A DNA stretch of 64,000 bases from Sulfurimonas sp. (GCF_023228785.1 NZ_JALOAN010000003.1:29200-93199), one strand, 5' to 3'; positions 1 to 9,626 are shown, numbered from the stretch's first letter. Numbers and translations: made by a program. The notes: generated by a model from the sequence alone, not told the origin.

Positions 1-1004
1 TCTTTTTCGCCATTTACCTCATATGTAAGAGTGTTAATATCGCCTTCAAGCATATTTTTTGCATCTTTTGCGATACCAACCCTTTCTAAAATTTTAGCAC
101 CTCGAACATGAGGATAAAAAGCGGCCTCCTCAAATTCAATCTCATCAAAATCTGTTTCAACTATTTTATTATCAAGATCTATGTTATTTATAACTGTGTT
201 TGGCATATACTCAATATAATCACCATATAGTTCATCAAAAGCCGATTGAAAACCTTCTTTTTTGATTGTTACAGTGTTATTTTCATCTAATAGTATAACT
301 TTGGCTTTTAAATTTTTTTGTTTGAAATAATCTGCAATTACACAGGCTCTTTCATAAGGTGCTGGAAGACATCTATAGTTCCCGCTTGGAACTGTTAAAA
401 TAAAGTTTCCACCTTTGAAGTTAAGAACTTTGTTTCGCAAAGTAATGTGCTCAGATCCAGGGATAAAACCTGCTGGATACTCTTGTCTAAGTCTTGTCTC
501 AAAGGCTATATCATCTGTCCATCTAGAATAGTCATAATCAATACCTGGTGCAAAAACTAAGTAATCAAAACTTATATCACCATCACTAGTCTCTAAAACA
601 CGATTTTCTCTATCAAGGCCGATTGCAGTTGCATGGAAGTAGGTGTAGTTATTCTCTCTTGCAGCTTGAAGATAATCGTGAGTTAAAAACTCTAACTCTA
701 TCTTATCAACTAACCATAAATTGCTAAGAGGACATGATACAAATTCATGTCTTTGCTCAACTAATACAACATCTGCATTCGGAGCAAATATTTTTGTATA
801 TTTTGCAATAGAGAGTCCAGACCAGCCACCGCCCACTACAACTACTCTAGGACCTTTTGCTTCAGCAATAGGCGCTTTAAAAGTATTTTTAGAGTTAGCT
901 GACTTCTCTGGGAGAGGGTTTTGTATTTTGCTACATCCGCTTATTGCTACTGCAGCTGCAGTAACTCCTGAAAGCTGTAAAGCCTTTCTTCTCGATATAG
1001 CCAT
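1..1004 (-). CDS. FAD-dependent sulfide dehydrogenase, FccB/SoxF-like, partial (3' end outside window)
   Basis: Likely flavoprotein subunit of flavocytochrome c sulfide dehydrogenase, which oxidises sulfide in the periplasm and passes electrons to a c-type cytochrome. The start is the ATG at 1002-1004, preceded by AGAGAGGG. The N-terminus has SRR (residues 4-6) and a hydrophobic stretch ending in Cys24, so a Tat-type and possibly lipoprotein signal. A dinucleotide-binding VVVVGGGWSG motif follows near residue 54, and SCPLSN near residue 87 carries the Cys typical of the FccB/SQR group. The reading frame is open to the window edge, so the C-terminus is not seen. It sits downstream of the sox genes on the same strand. 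A related FAD disulfide reductase cannot be excluded. Confidence 0.8.
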   Translation of the reverse strand, partial: MAISRRKALQLSGVTAAAVAISGCSKIQNPLPEKSANSKNTFKAPIAEAKGPRVVVVGGGWSGLSIAKYTKIFAPNADVVLVEQRHEFVSCPLSNLWLVDKIELEFLTHDYLQAARENNYTYFHATAIGLDRENRVLETSDGDISFDYLVFAPGIDYDYSRWTDDIAFETRLRQEYPAGFIPGSEHITLRNKVLNFKGGNFILTVPSGNYRCLPAPYERACVIADYFKQKNLKAKVILLDENNTVTIKKEGFQSAFDELYGDYIEYMPNTVINNIDLDNKIVETDFDEIEFEEAAFYPHVRGAKILERVGIAKDAKNMLEGDINTLTYEVNGEK

Positions 1005-1034
1005 TTTAGTACCCTCTCTTTAATTTATTTCTTT

Positions 1035-1973
1035 TTACTCTAAAGTTTCTTTAATTACTCCTACGAGTGCTTTTTGAGCATCTTCTAATACCTCTAATGA
1101 TGGCTTATCTTCGATATCTAAAGAGCTTATCCAGTTATATACTGATGGATATGCCATTTTTACCTCTGTTGAACCTTTTTCTTTATACATATATAATACA
1201 CAAGGAGCAAATGCACCAGCTTCTGGGTGAGTTTTTGCTACTTCAAAAATAACTGGTAATTTACAAATAGAATATGCATCAAAAAAATCATACTTGTCAT
1301 AGCCAGCCTCAGCAAACTCATCACCTAGCTTGTTATAACCAGCGATTACAAATCCCAAAGTTTCTACTGAACCTTCAAGTTCCATTTGAAGACTTTCCAA
1401 TTCATCTTCAACATCATCGCCTTGAGCTTCCATTTCACCAGTAAATGAAGATACTAGCTCACCTTTAGGTGTTAATATCTTATATGATGTTTTCTCAAAA
1501 TGACCATTTGGTAATGCCTTAGCTAGTGTAGCTCTAATAAGTTTACTATACTCTATCATATGTTTATTAGACGCAGGTATACCAGTAACCTTTGCCATAC
1601 CTTCTAGTGATATAGATGAGATAGAAATATCATTAGAATTTTCGTTCATATATATTGACATACTTAGAGGTGCAAGCAGTGCAGCCTCTGGAGTTATTTT
1701 AACAAGTTCTAAAACTAGATTTTTTTCATAAAGAGTAAAAAGATGATACATTTTATGATTTGTTTTTTGAAATTTTGATTTAAATGCAACATTCATATCA
1801 TTATTTCCAGAGATTATAAACCCTGCATCTGCGAAAGCTTTCTCTATAGAAGCTCCTGTAATTTTGCCTTTTGAATTATCTGCCGTGTATATTTGAATAT
1901 CTTGTGCCCCACTCGCTACAACTGCAGTTACTAACATTAATGTTGCAACTAAACTTTTGATCATTGATTTCAT
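1035..1973 (-). CDS. Exported protein with two DUF302-like repeats
   Basis: The 312-aa product starts with a clear signal peptide (MKSMIKSLVATLMLV...ASGAQ), so it is exported. Two halves, roughly residues 25-155 and 190-310, share the pattern of a 'GFxIxGxN' segment, a Y-rich segment and a 'LAPLxMxxY' or 'FAPCVLYMY' segment. This fits an internal duplication of a DUF302-type domain. DUF302 has no firmly assigned biochemical role. The protein lies between a MOSC gene and the fccB-like gene on the same strand, which suggests a role linked to periplasmic sulfur metabolism; that link is inference from position only. Confidence 0.65.
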   Translation of the reverse strand: MKSMIKSLVATLMLVTAVVASGAQDIQIYTADNSKGKITGASIEKAFADAGFIISGNNDMNVAFKSKFQKTNHKMYHLFTLYEKNLVLELVKITPEAALLAPLSMSIYMNENSNDISISSISLEGMAKVTGIPASNKHMIEYSKLIRATLAKALPNGHFEKTSYKILTPKGELVSSFTGEMEAQGDDVEDELESLQMELEGSVETLGFVIAGYNKLGDEFAEAGYDKYDFFDAYSICKLPVIFEVAKTHPEAGAFAPCVLYMYKEKGSTEVKMAYPSVYNWISSLDIEDKPSLEVLEDAQKALVGVIKETLE

Positions 1974-2013
1974 TTCTTTCCCTTTTTTGTTAATTTTGTG
2001 AGATTTTCACTCT

Positions 2014-2451
2014 CTATTTTAGAAGATAAATATTATCGTCCTTGCGGATTGTCCCACTTCTTATAACCTTTGCAAAAACACCTCTGTCATCTTTAAGAAG
2101 CTTTGGCAGTTTTGCATCTATTTTTGCTAAACTCTTACAAAGTGTACAATTTTGACTGATCTCTAATTCAAGATCACCAATTGTAAGTCTTGCTCCTGGT
2201 CTTAAGTGGTACGGATTATAATCCATGAGTATATTTTCCCCTAATGCACTATATGGCGCATCTATACCGTTACTCGCAGCTAGTTTATAGCTGTCTAGCG
2301 AAGTTATTAAGACCGATCTTTGTATATCTTTATTATAATACTTATCTTCTATAACACCCTTGTCATCAAGAGCCAACTCAGTTGTATTTACTCTACCATT
2401 ATCTGTAGAATAAAATAGTTCTAAAATCTTTCCAGCTTGAATTAATGACAT
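2014..2451 (-). CDS. MOSC-domain protein
   Basis: The 145-aa protein has the single-domain MOSC layout. It has a GKILELF-type start, a 'LGENILMDY' segment near residue 90, a 'RPGARLTIGDLELEISQ' segment, then CTLCKSL near residue 122 containing the conserved Cys of the family. MOSC domains are C-terminal parts of molybdenum-cofactor sulfurases and stand-alone sulfur-carrier-type proteins. The nearby soxC product is a molybdenum protein, so a cofactor-related role is plausible but not shown. The ATG at 2451 lies downstream of an AT-rich spacer of 178 bp after soxH. Confidence 0.75.
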   Translation of the reverse strand: MSLIQAGKILELFYSTDNGRVNTTELALDDKGVIEDKYYNKDIQRSVLITSLDSYKLAASNGIDAPYSALGENILMDYNPYHLRPGARLTIGDLELEISQNCTLCKSLAKIDAKLPKLLKDDRGVFAKVIRSGTIRKDDNIYLLK

Positions 2452-2543
2452 ATAGCACTACTCTCTTATATTTAAATCTTGCAGTTAACAAAAACAAAGT
2501 TTTTATTTTGAATTAGGCAGTACAACAAAGTACAATTTACTCT

Positions 2544-2583
2544 ATGCAAAAAAATAAACATTTGAAATGAAATTTTTTTGCAT
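2544..2583. terminator. 12-bp inverted repeat with A/T runs, probable terminator after soxH
   Basis: ATGCAAAAAAAT at 2544-2555 is exactly complementary to ATTTTTTTGCAT at 2572-2583 with a 16-nt loop. It lies just beyond the soxH stop (minus strand) and upstream of the MOSC gene. The A/T-run stem suggests a transcript end, but it lacks a G/C core, so it could also be an operator. Confidence 0.5.
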
Positions 2584-2629
2584 TGCTTTAAATTGTATCG
2601 ATATTACTAGTACTGCTAATGTTTACAGA

Positions 2630-3742
2630 TTATTCTTCGTCTTCATCTTCGTCGTCATCACTATGTAAATCATCTTCATCAAACATTTCTAGCTCTTCAT
2701 AAGATCTAAAAACATTACCTGGACTTAAAAGATAATATAACTCTTTATTTCTAAATTCTTCAAGAGTTACATGTTTAGTAATCATATCCGGATGTATCTC
2801 TTCTTCAATACCTTCAAGAACTCTATCTTTTAAAAGAGTAAAATATTGAACAGCCTCATCAGCGGCAGACTTATCAGTTATAAAACCATGTCCTGGAACT
2901 AAATGATTCCAATCTCTATCTCTTATAGCTTTAAGTGCATTTAATTGTCCAACAACAACACCATCACGATTTGAAGTCACTCTACCATTCATTACAATAT
3001 CTGCCACAAGAACAACTTTATCTTCTGGAAGATATAAAAACCAATCTTCTTCAGAGTGTGCATAGCCAACTTTTACGTACTCCATCTTAACACCATGAAG
3101 TGTAAGTTCGGTTGTTTCATCAAATGACTCATCAACCGGAACCAGCTTAGTACCTCTAATTGCATTTTGGTAAAGAGCTCTAATCATTCTAGTTTGAGGT
3201 GGTATCTCTCTAGTATTTTCGTTAGGTTTTCCTGTATGCTCATCAAAACCAAGATAATTCACATTAACAGATTTTGGACCGTATACAATAGCACCTTGTG
3301 TCTCTTTATAGTAGTTATTACCTAACCAGTGATCATCATGCTCATGACTTACAATAACTGATTTAACAGGCAAATCAGCAATTTTTTTCATAGCTGCATG
3401 TGCTTGCTTTGCAAATATATAAGATGGACCAGTATCCCATGCTATCCAACTATCATTACCTTTGATGTAACAACTGTTAGACATGTCACCAGCATTTTCT
3501 TTAGTTGGCATTTCCATAGCACCAAAGAAACACCATACTCTATCACTAACTTGCACAGGTTTTAAATTATAATCCCACTCTTTATTGGTACCTGTTCGCG
3601 GTTCAACCCACTCATAAAGAATAAAATTTTCATCTGCGTCAAGCTGACTAGGATTTGCGATTGTAACGCTTTTATTAAAGATAAATGGCATAGATATAAC
3701 AAATCCAATTATCGATAATAAAATTATGATTTTAATTTTCAT
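2630..3742 (-). CDS. soxH: SoxH-like exported metallo-beta-lactamase-fold hydrolase
   Basis: The 370-aa protein has an N-terminal signal/anchor helix (residues 4-20) and a metallo-beta-lactamase fold. The metal motif SHEHDDH lies near residue 131, followed by 'HSEED' and 'VPGHG' segments that supply further metal ligands. SoxH proteins are found in sox clusters but are usually dispensable for thiosulfate oxidation, and the substrate is unknown. It starts 9 bp after soxZ, so it is the last gene of soxCDYZH. An oddity is the very acidic C-terminal tail, with runs of Asp and Glu over the last 20 residues. Another MBL-fold periplasmic hydrolase remains possible, but the context favours SoxH. Confidence 0.75.
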   Translation of the reverse strand: MKIKIIILLSIIGFVISMPFIFNKSVTIANPSQLDADENFILYEWVEPRTGTNKEWDYNLKPVQVSDRVWCFFGAMEMPTKENAGDMSNSCYIKGNDSWIAWDTGPSYIFAKQAHAAMKKIADLPVKSVIVSHEHDDHWLGNNYYKETQGAIVYGPKSVNVNYLGFDEHTGKPNENTREIPPQTRMIRALYQNAIRGTKLVPVDESFDETTELTLHGVKMEYVKVGYAHSEEDWFLYLPEDKVVLVADIVMNGRVTSNRDGVVVGQLNALKAIRDRDWNHLVPGHGFITDKSAADEAVQYFTLLKDRVLEGIEEEIHPDMITKHVTLEEFRNKELYYLLSPGNVFRSYEELEMFDEDDLHSDDDEDEDEE

Positions 3743-3751
3743 AAGGTATCC

Positions 3752-4051
3752 CTATTTAATTTTTTCTGTTTCTGTTTCCGTTTTATTATCGTTATCAATT
3801 GTAGTAAAAGCGATTTTATCACCTTTTTTACCTTTAAACTCAAACTTAACTAGTGGATTTTCAGACATAAAACCACTCATTGTTACTTCGTACACTACAG
3901 CATCTTTAACTTTAGCCACTATATATCTGATATATGACGGGCTAATACCTTTTTTAACAGCTTCTTCTTTGTCAGCCATTAAGCTTGTAAACATCGCCTT
4001 TACTTTAACAACGCCTTTTTTTTCTTTTGCTTTAATTTTCATCTTTGCCAT
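3752..4051 (-). CDS. soxZ: Thiosulfate oxidation carrier protein SoxZ
   Basis: The 99-aa product has the SoxZ pattern: a Lys-rich start, 'KVKAMFTSLMA', 'YIRYIVAKVKDAVVYEVTMSGFMSENPLVKFEF' and a C-terminal beta strand. SoxZ pairs with SoxY in the periplasm; the SoxYZ complex carries the sulfur substrate covalently on SoxY while the other Sox enzymes act on it. SoxZ has no signal peptide and is exported with Tat-dependent SoxY in known systems. It follows soxY by 60 bp on the same strand. Confidence 0.93.
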   Translation of the reverse strand: MAKMKIKAKEKKGVVKVKAMFTSLMADKEEAVKKGISPSYIRYIVAKVKDAVVYEVTMSGFMSENPLVKFEFKGKKGDKIAFTTIDNDNKTETETEKIK

Positions 4052-4111
4052 TTTTTTACCTTTTTATTTTATTTGTTTTTTTATTTATTTTGTCGAATGG
4101 GAGGAGGTATA

Positions 4112-4573
4112 TCAACCTCCACAACCACCAATAGAAACATCTATCTCTTTTGATGAAGTATACAGTGTTCCTGTACCTCTCTCTTTACCAACGACAGTTA
4201 CCACAGCTGTTTGTCTCATTTTAATTCTAAAGTCATAATCTATAATAGCACCTACTGGTACAGAGAATACACAAGATAAACATCTTGGGTTAGCATCTTG
4301 GAAAAGTGCTATTGACTCTAAATCTAATGATGATGTAATCGTAATTGGAATTGAACCACCATTTTCTGCTAACTTTGGAGCTTTAAATGAAAATTTACCA
4401 CTTTCTTTAAGTGCACCATTACCATAAAGGGCTTTAATACCATCAACTGTCTTCTCTACTTCCCATGCTTGTGGCATAGTCTCTCTAAAGTCTACTGCAC
4501 TTAAGTCTGTACCTGGCATAACGATTGCAGCAAATGCTACAAGACCTACGCCTAAAAATTTTCTTCTATCCAT
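4112..4573 (-). CDS. soxY: Thiosulfate oxidation sulfur carrier SoxY
   Basis: The 153-aa protein starts with MDRRKFLGVG, a twin-arginine signal, and ends in VSIGGCGG. The C-terminal GGCGG is the hallmark swinging arm of SoxY; its Cys carries the sulfur intermediate during oxidation. It sits between soxD and soxZ. As part of a soxCDYZ set lacking soxXAB it is likely the second SoxYZ carrier of the cell, as known in Sulfurimonas species. Confidence 0.96.
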   Translation of the reverse strand: MDRRKFLGVGLVAFAAIVMPGTDLSAVDFRETMPQAWEVEKTVDGIKALYGNGALKESGKFSFKAPKLAENGGSIPITITSSLDLESIALFQDANPRCLSCVFSVPVGAIIDYDFRIKMRQTAVVTVVGKERGTGTLYTSSKEIDVSIGGCGG

Positions 4574-4602
4574 TTTGTTTTCCTTATTTTTAATTTAATG
4601 TT

Positions 4603-5817
4603 TTATTTGCTTGAATTTATCATAAATTCAACTATTGATTTAACTTCATCTGAAGTCAAACTATCATTACCACCTTTTGGAGGCATTCCACCCATACCGT
4701 CGATCGCGTTTCTTAATACTTGATCAAAACCATTGTCCATAACGTCTTCCCATGCGTCTGCATCTCCAAGAGCTGGTGCTCCCATATTATCATTCGCGTG
4801 ACACACTTTACACGATTCATTATACATTTTTTCAGCTTTAGAGATAGTTACATCTTCTACCTCAGGTGGCAAGTCTCTAACCGTTGAGTATGGAGGAACA
4901 ACATCTGACATTTCATAATCTATTCGTACAAGAGTAGCTTCAGTTTTACCATCTTGTCCACCTGGATCTTTACAATCAGTCATACATCTTGTACCAGAAC
5001 CAATATTTTTAGCACGATCTGCATAAAATGCTTTGACATCATCTGGACCTGTTGGACCATCGATATTTGGATAAAAACCATCTTTATTTGGTAGAACTAC
5101 TTTTGCAAGCTTTTCTGCATTTAAGACATACTCATCATCCATTACTTCGCCATCAATTTTTATATAGTTTTGAGCCAATATATAAGCTGTAATAGCATAA
5201 ACTTCATCATTACTTAAGCTCTTAGGAGTTGCATATGGCATAGCATCTCTAATGTATGTGAAAAGCGTAGTAGCTACAGGCCAATAAGTACCAACAGTTC
5301 TTTTTGGTGCATCTGTTTTTCCATACTCTCTTTGATTTTTAAGAGTGATAACGATCCCGTTCTCATCTTTAGATTGATTACCTCCAGCTAGTTGTGGATA
5401 ACCATGTCCGCCACCACCAAAGTCACCGTGACAAGATGCACACTGTGCTTCATAAAGTTCATCACCCTCTTCAACGGATCCTTCACCCTCAGGTAAGCCT
5501 GTACCATCTGGTAGTGCATCTAAATCCCACGCTTTTATCTCGTTAGCTGTAGGAACTCTACCGTGATTTATTCCTTTTGTACTTTGTTCATTTAATACAT
5601 AGGCTGTATACATTCCGTTTTCTCTAGGGTAGATAACACCACCATCTATAGCACCAATTTTTCCAGTGTATGGTCCAGCTAAAGCATTTGCTTGAACTTT
5701 TGCAGGAGTTTTTTCATTCGTACTAGACGATGACGATAAACATCCTGTCAGAAGAAGGGCAGTACTTGCAACAACAGATGCTCCGATTAAAATAGATTTA
5801 TGATCTAACTTGAACAT
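4603..5817 (-). CDS. soxD: SoxD-like dihaem cytochrome c
   Basis: The 404-aa protein begins with a lipoprotein-type signal ending LLTGC (Cys26). It has two c-type haem motifs, CASCH near residue 126 and CKVCH near residue 336, each followed by a downstream Met ligand region. A CMTDC segment lies between the domains. SoxD is the cytochrome partner of the molybdenum enzyme SoxC; SoxCD removes six electrons from the carrier-bound sulfane sulfur. Its start overlaps the soxC stop by 20 bp, with GGGGAGG just upstream of the ATG, so the two genes are translationally coupled. Confidence 0.88.
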   Translation of the reverse strand: MFKLDHKSILIGASVVASTALLLTGCLSSSSSTNEKTPAKVQANALAGPYTGKIGAIDGGVIYPRENGMYTAYVLNEQSTKGINHGRVPTANEIKAWDLDALPDGTGLPEGEGSVEEGDELYEAQCASCHGDFGGGGHGYPQLAGGNQSKDENGIVITLKNQREYGKTDAPKRTVGTYWPVATTLFTYIRDAMPYATPKSLSNDEVYAITAYILAQNYIKIDGEVMDDEYVLNAEKLAKVVLPNKDGFYPNIDGPTGPDDVKAFYADRAKNIGSGTRCMTDCKDPGGQDGKTEATLVRIDYEMSDVVPPYSTVRDLPPEVEDVTISKAEKMYNESCKVCHANDNMGAPALGDADAWEDVMDNGFDQVLRNAIDGMGGMPPKGGNDSLTSDEVKSIVEFMINSSK

Positions 5818-7138
5818 TGTTAACCTCCCCTTTGTTATTTACTTCCCAAGTACAAATCGCATTTCTGTGATAAACACCTTCAACACCGACAACTTTCTTT
5901 TCCTGATTTATTGTTGGTTGAACATTGTTACTATCATCAACTGAACGACTTTGAAGCAATAATGGTTTTCCTTCATATTTATACATATAAGAGAATCTAG
6001 TCCAAGCTTTTGGAAGAACTAACCCTTTAAGATTTGCTTCTATCCAATTTTTTCCACCATCAAAACTTATATCAACATTTGTAATTGTTCCATGACCACT
6101 CCATGCTAAACCTTCTATTTCAACCAAATCTCCTACTTTAAGATCGGTCCAAGGTTTTTCAGGACAAGGTGATGTAATAATAGAATTTACTTCATTTGCA
6201 TAGAAATGCTGAATAGCTCTACCACTTGCAGTTAATGCAGTATATTTAGAAGTTTCTTCTTTTGCATACCATGGTTCTTCGCCAAATTTTAATCTTTTTA
6301 ACCATTTAACACAAAGGTTAGCTTCCCAACCTGGTAGGATTAAACGAACTGGATAACCTTGTTCAGGACGCAGTGCTTCACCATTTTGTCCCCAAGCTAT
6401 CATCGCATCATCTAAGACTTTTTCAATAGGAACAGTTCTACTCATCTCAGAACCATCACTACCTTCTGCAAGCATCCACTTAGCATTTGGTTTTAGACCT
6501 AGTTCATCAAGTATAGTTTTTAAACGAACACCTGTCCATTCCGAACAGCTCATCATTCCTTTTACAAATTGTAAAGAGTTAAATTGCGGGCCTTTCCACT
6601 CAGCAGCACCATTTGATGGACACTCTAAGAATAGTATTCTACTCTCACTTGGATATTTTTTTAGTTCATCTAGAGTAAGAACTATTGGTTTATCCACAAG
6701 ACCATGAATCATCAGTCTAAACTTATTTGGATCTACCTGAGCTACACCATTGTGAGTACGAGTGAAGTGTAATCCATTTGGAGTAATAATACCACTTAGC
6801 TCATGCAAAGGTGACATAGATATTGCAGCGTGCATATCTCCAGCCGATGACATAAGAGCAGATGTTCTTCTTACGATGTTATGCTCATATTTAGATGGTA
6901 GTCCGTAAGGATTATAATTACACTCATCTCCTAGTGTAGTTCCCCACTTTGTATGATGCATAATGTTTTCATCATCAGCAAGTAGTGCACCCGGTGCTAA
7001 AATACTTACAGCAGCAACTGCACTTACAGATGCTGTTCTTTTGAAGAAATCTCTTCTGCTTACAGATGTTATTTCTTCTGATTTAAATGTTTTATCCACA
7101 TCTTCCCCTTTTATAATTTTACTTGTTTTAAAATGCAT
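5798..7138 (-). CDS. soxC: Sulfane dehydrogenase molybdopterin subunit SoxC
   Basis: The 446-aa protein has a Tat signal (SRRDFFKR near residue 28), then a sulfite-oxidase-fold molybdopterin domain with 'ILFLECPSNG' near residue 170 carrying the Mo-ligand Cys, and a C-terminal dimerisation domain (about residues 310-430, with 'AWSGHGTITNVDISFDGGKNW'). SoxC works with SoxD in the periplasm. It is the first gene of soxCDYZH. The ATG at 7138 is preceded by AAGGTTAACAG. Sequence and neighbours agree, so the call is firm. Confidence 0.94.
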   Translation of the reverse strand: MHFKTSKIIKGEDVDKTFKSEEITSVSRRDFFKRTASVSAVAAVSILAPGALLADDENIMHHTKWGTTLGDECNYNPYGLPSKYEHNIVRRTSALMSSAGDMHAAISMSPLHELSGIITPNGLHFTRTHNGVAQVDPNKFRLMIHGLVDKPIVLTLDELKKYPSESRILFLECPSNGAAEWKGPQFNSLQFVKGMMSCSEWTGVRLKTILDELGLKPNAKWMLAEGSDGSEMSRTVPIEKVLDDAMIAWGQNGEALRPEQGYPVRLILPGWEANLCVKWLKRLKFGEEPWYAKEETSKYTALTASGRAIQHFYANEVNSIITSPCPEKPWTDLKVGDLVEIEGLAWSGHGTITNVDISFDGGKNWIEANLKGLVLPKAWTRFSYMYKYEGKPLLLQSRSVDDSNNVQPTINQEKKVVGVEGVYHRNAICTWEVNNKGEVNNVQVRS

Positions 7139-7186
7139 TAATCTGTTAACCTTGTGTATCGTTTATCACAAAGTTGGCACAAAATT

Positions 7187-7192
7187 ATTATA
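7187..7192 (-). promoter_or_regulatory. -10 box, probable soxC operon promoter
   Basis: On the minus strand TATAAT reads at 7192-7187, about 50 bp upstream of the soxC ATG. No good -35 box is seen, which is normal for sigma-70 promoters of Campylobacterota. It is the best promoter candidate in the 268-bp gap upstream of soxC. Confidence 0.45.
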
Positions 7193-7362
7193 CATCTTTA
7201 CAAGAGTTAATTGCCACTATTGAATTCAAGAATTTAAGATATGAAGACATTCGTATGTATTCTGTTACCATTAGGAACATGTCTTTTAAAACTAAAAATA
7301 AATTTATAGTCTTACTTGATACAGCTTATTAACAACACTTATATTGTTGTATTCAATATAAT

Positions 7363-7401
7363 AATCATTCAGTTTTACATCCATAAAACTGAGTTATGAT
7401 T
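7363..7401. terminator. Hairpin between soxC promoter region and a hypothetical gene
   Basis: CAGTTTTA (7370-7377) pairs with TAAAACTG (7384-7391), and outer AATCAT pairs with ATGATT at 7396-7401. It lies just after the stop of the minus-strand gene at 7407-7850, so it probably ends that transcript. The T-run after it is weak. Confidence 0.5.
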
Positions 7402-7406
7402 ACTAT

Positions 7407-7850
7407 TTAAGCTTCATTTTCAACAATATCTTTTTTTAATTCAATTATTAGTTCTTGTCGTTTTATTTTGAGTTGTTCTAATATTTCTTTTCCAACTTCT
7501 TCTCTACCTTGCCAATCTATCTCATGATGAATTTTAAAAAGCTTTTTGAAATATTCGTAATGAACATCAGCACTTGTTACTTTAAAAAAGTAATACCTTC
7601 TAAAACTTATCTCATTTATATCACAAATTGCTATTTTTCCACCTATCATGTTTGGATATACTTCATCTTTTATCCAGCTTTTAAAAGATTCAGACTCTTG
7701 AAAAAAGTTATATAGGTGTAAATCCACACTTTTTAAAATACTATAAGTCTCTGTTTCTTCTTCATTTAACTCATAAGAATAGATCTTTTCATCTAACTCA
7801 AACTTATCTAGAGCCTCATCATAGATGGCGAACTCAAATTTTACTTGCAT
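7407..7850 (-). CDS. Hypothetical protein, 147 aa
   Basis: I do not recognise the family. The protein is acidic and soluble with no signal peptide. It starts MQVKFEFAIYD and ends in a charged, probably helical segment ('EILEQLKIKRQELIIELKKDIVE'). It stands alone between soxC and the SQR gene with a hairpin after its stop. The coding frame is clean with an ATG start, so it is probably real. Confidence 0.6.
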   Translation of the reverse strand: MQVKFEFAIYDEALDKFELDEKIYSYELNEEETETYSILKSVDLHLYNFFQESESFKSWIKDEVYPNMIGGKIAICDINEISFRRYYFFKVTSADVHYEYFKKLFKIHHEIDWQGREEVGKEILEQLKIKRQELIIELKKDIVENEA

Positions 7851-7972
7851 ATAAAAATCCTGGATAATAAAAATATTTTAAAGAGACATTTTTGTTAAAT
7901 CAAAAAGTGATTCTCTTATTTTATGAAAGAATAGAAAGGCAAAAGAAGGATCTGGTTCCTTCTTTTGATTGC

Positions 7973-9463
7973 TTACGCTTTACCAGAAAGCATTCCGTAC
8001 ATTGTCATTGGTTTAAGGGCATAAACTTTCATTAACCAGTGAACCCATCTTTCTACTAATGGGTCTAGAGGAAACGATGGTGTTGGTTTAACACTCCAAT
8101 CGAACTCTGCTAACATTACTGTACCGATATCTGTAATGAGTGGACAAACTGTATAACCACCATATTTTGAAGTTAATGGTTTACCTTCCATCTGAGATAT
8201 TAAGTTATCTACTACTACTTTATACTGTTTTCTTACAGATCCACCTGTTTTACCCATAGGAACTTGTGCAATATCACCAAGTGCAAATACATTTTTGAAT
8301 TTGATATGTTGAAGAGTCTCTTTGTTTACAGGAACCCAACCAGCAGCTGAGCCAATATCTGATTCTGCTACTTCTCTTGGAGCTACAGCATCTGGAGTGA
8401 TATGTAAGAAATCATATGGAACTCTGATTTTTTCATGCTTAGAAATTACTTCGAAATCTTTCATGACTGGATCATAAGGTCCCTTTTCTTGCCATTGAGA
8501 ATCAAAAATAGCTATTTTATTCTCTATTTCAACACCTATAAGGTTAGTTCTGTAGTGCCATTTAAAATTCTCTCTCTTGAACTGCTCAAGGATAGCATCA
8601 TGGTATTCAGGAATGCCAAACATTGCTCCGCCATTTGGATAGAAGATAAGTTCTGCATTTTCTCTAGCACCAGCTTCTTTAAGTCTTGCATTTGCTAGAT
8701 ACATGATTTTCTTTGGAGCACCACCACACTTAATAGGCGTACCTGGATGCGTGAAAAGGAATTGTACTTTTTTGCCATCTTTAGCATTTTTAGCTTTTTC
8801 AATGTATTTTTGCATTTGCTCCCAAGTTTTAGTAGCACCCTCAGCCGTATAGATCGAACAAATGCCACTATCGTCACCCATAGCTTTATGAAGTCTAGAG
8901 TTGTCTCCAATTGAGTAAGCACGACCAGCATGTTCTAAACCTTCGAGTCTTTCAAAATCAAGCTGCAAGCCAGTAGCTACAACTAAATAGTCATAATCAA
9001 TAACTTGACCTTTTGCAGTAGTTACTTGATTATTCATTGGATCAAAGTCTATAACTTTATCTTCGATTATTTTTGTACCTTCTGGCACAAAGTCATCTCT
9101 ATTATAAATAATTTCATCAGCATCCCAAATACCTGCAGCAACAAGTGTTTGACCAGGTTGATAAGATACAGATTGTTTATTAGGTTCAATAACAGTAATA
9201 TCAGGGTTCTTGATATTAAGAGTAAGTCTTGCAGCCGTACTCATCCCAGCAAGTCCACCACCAACAATTACAATCTTAGCGTCAACCCCTGATTTAGCTA
9301 TTGGCTTTTCATCCTTTTCCATAGCACTAAGATTACTGCCACCCATCATGAAGCTTGCGCCTGAGATACCAGCTAATTTCATAGCATCTCTTCTTGTCAT
9401 CCCCTTTGAAGATAAATCTTTGTCCATCTCCGATAACATATTATTAATATATTTATAATTCAT
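7973..9463 (-). CDS. Sulfide:quinone oxidoreductase-like flavoprotein
   Basis: The ~496-aa protein has an N-terminal Tat-like segment (MTRRDAMKLAG), then an FAD-binding VIVGGGLAGMS motif near residue 65, a 'LVVATGLQLDFE' NAD/FAD motif and a C-terminal 'FALGDIAQVP' FAD motif. Two Cys in contexts typical of SQR are present: CGGAPKK near residue 246 and YTVCPL near residue 440. SQR oxidises sulfide and reduces membrane quinone; the C-terminal 'WVHWLMKVYALKPM' amphipathic segment fits membrane attachment. I chose the ATG at 9463 because AAAGGATAGGT directly precedes it; an upstream ATG at 9481 is possible. It may represent one of several SQR types in the genome. Confidence 0.85.
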   Translation of the reverse strand: MNYKYINNMLSEMDKDLSSKGMTRRDAMKLAGISGASFMMGGSNLSAMEKDEKPIAKSGVDAKIVIVGGGLAGMSTAARLTLNIKNPDITVIEPNKQSVSYQPGQTLVAAGIWDADEIIYNRDDFVPEGTKIIEDKVIDFDPMNNQVTTAKGQVIDYDYLVVATGLQLDFERLEGLEHAGRAYSIGDNSRLHKAMGDDSGICSIYTAEGATKTWEQMQKYIEKAKNAKDGKKVQFLFTHPGTPIKCGGAPKKIMYLANARLKEAGARENAELIFYPNGGAMFGIPEYHDAILEQFKRENFKWHYRTNLIGVEIENKIAIFDSQWQEKGPYDPVMKDFEVISKHEKIRVPYDFLHITPDAVAPREVAESDIGSAAGWVPVNKETLQHIKFKNVFALGDIAQVPMGKTGGSVRKQYKVVVDNLISQMEGKPLTSKYGGYTVCPLITDIGTVMLAEFDWSVKPTPSFPLDPLVERWVHWLMKVYALKPMTMYGMLSGKA

Positions 9464-9626
9464 ACCTATCCTTTTATACATTTAGCTTATAATTAACTGT
9501 ACATTATCGTAAATTTTTAAATTTCAGACTTAAATAAATCGATTTTAAAAAAATAATCAAAATTGTGATAATTTTGTTACATTTATTCACTACAGTGTAA
9601 AATTGTAACAATATTACAAACACAAA

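Noticed and set aside
721..1023. Plus-strand open frame opposite the fccB-like gene
   Set aside because: The minus strand codes for a clear flavoprotein with signal and FAD motif over the same bases.
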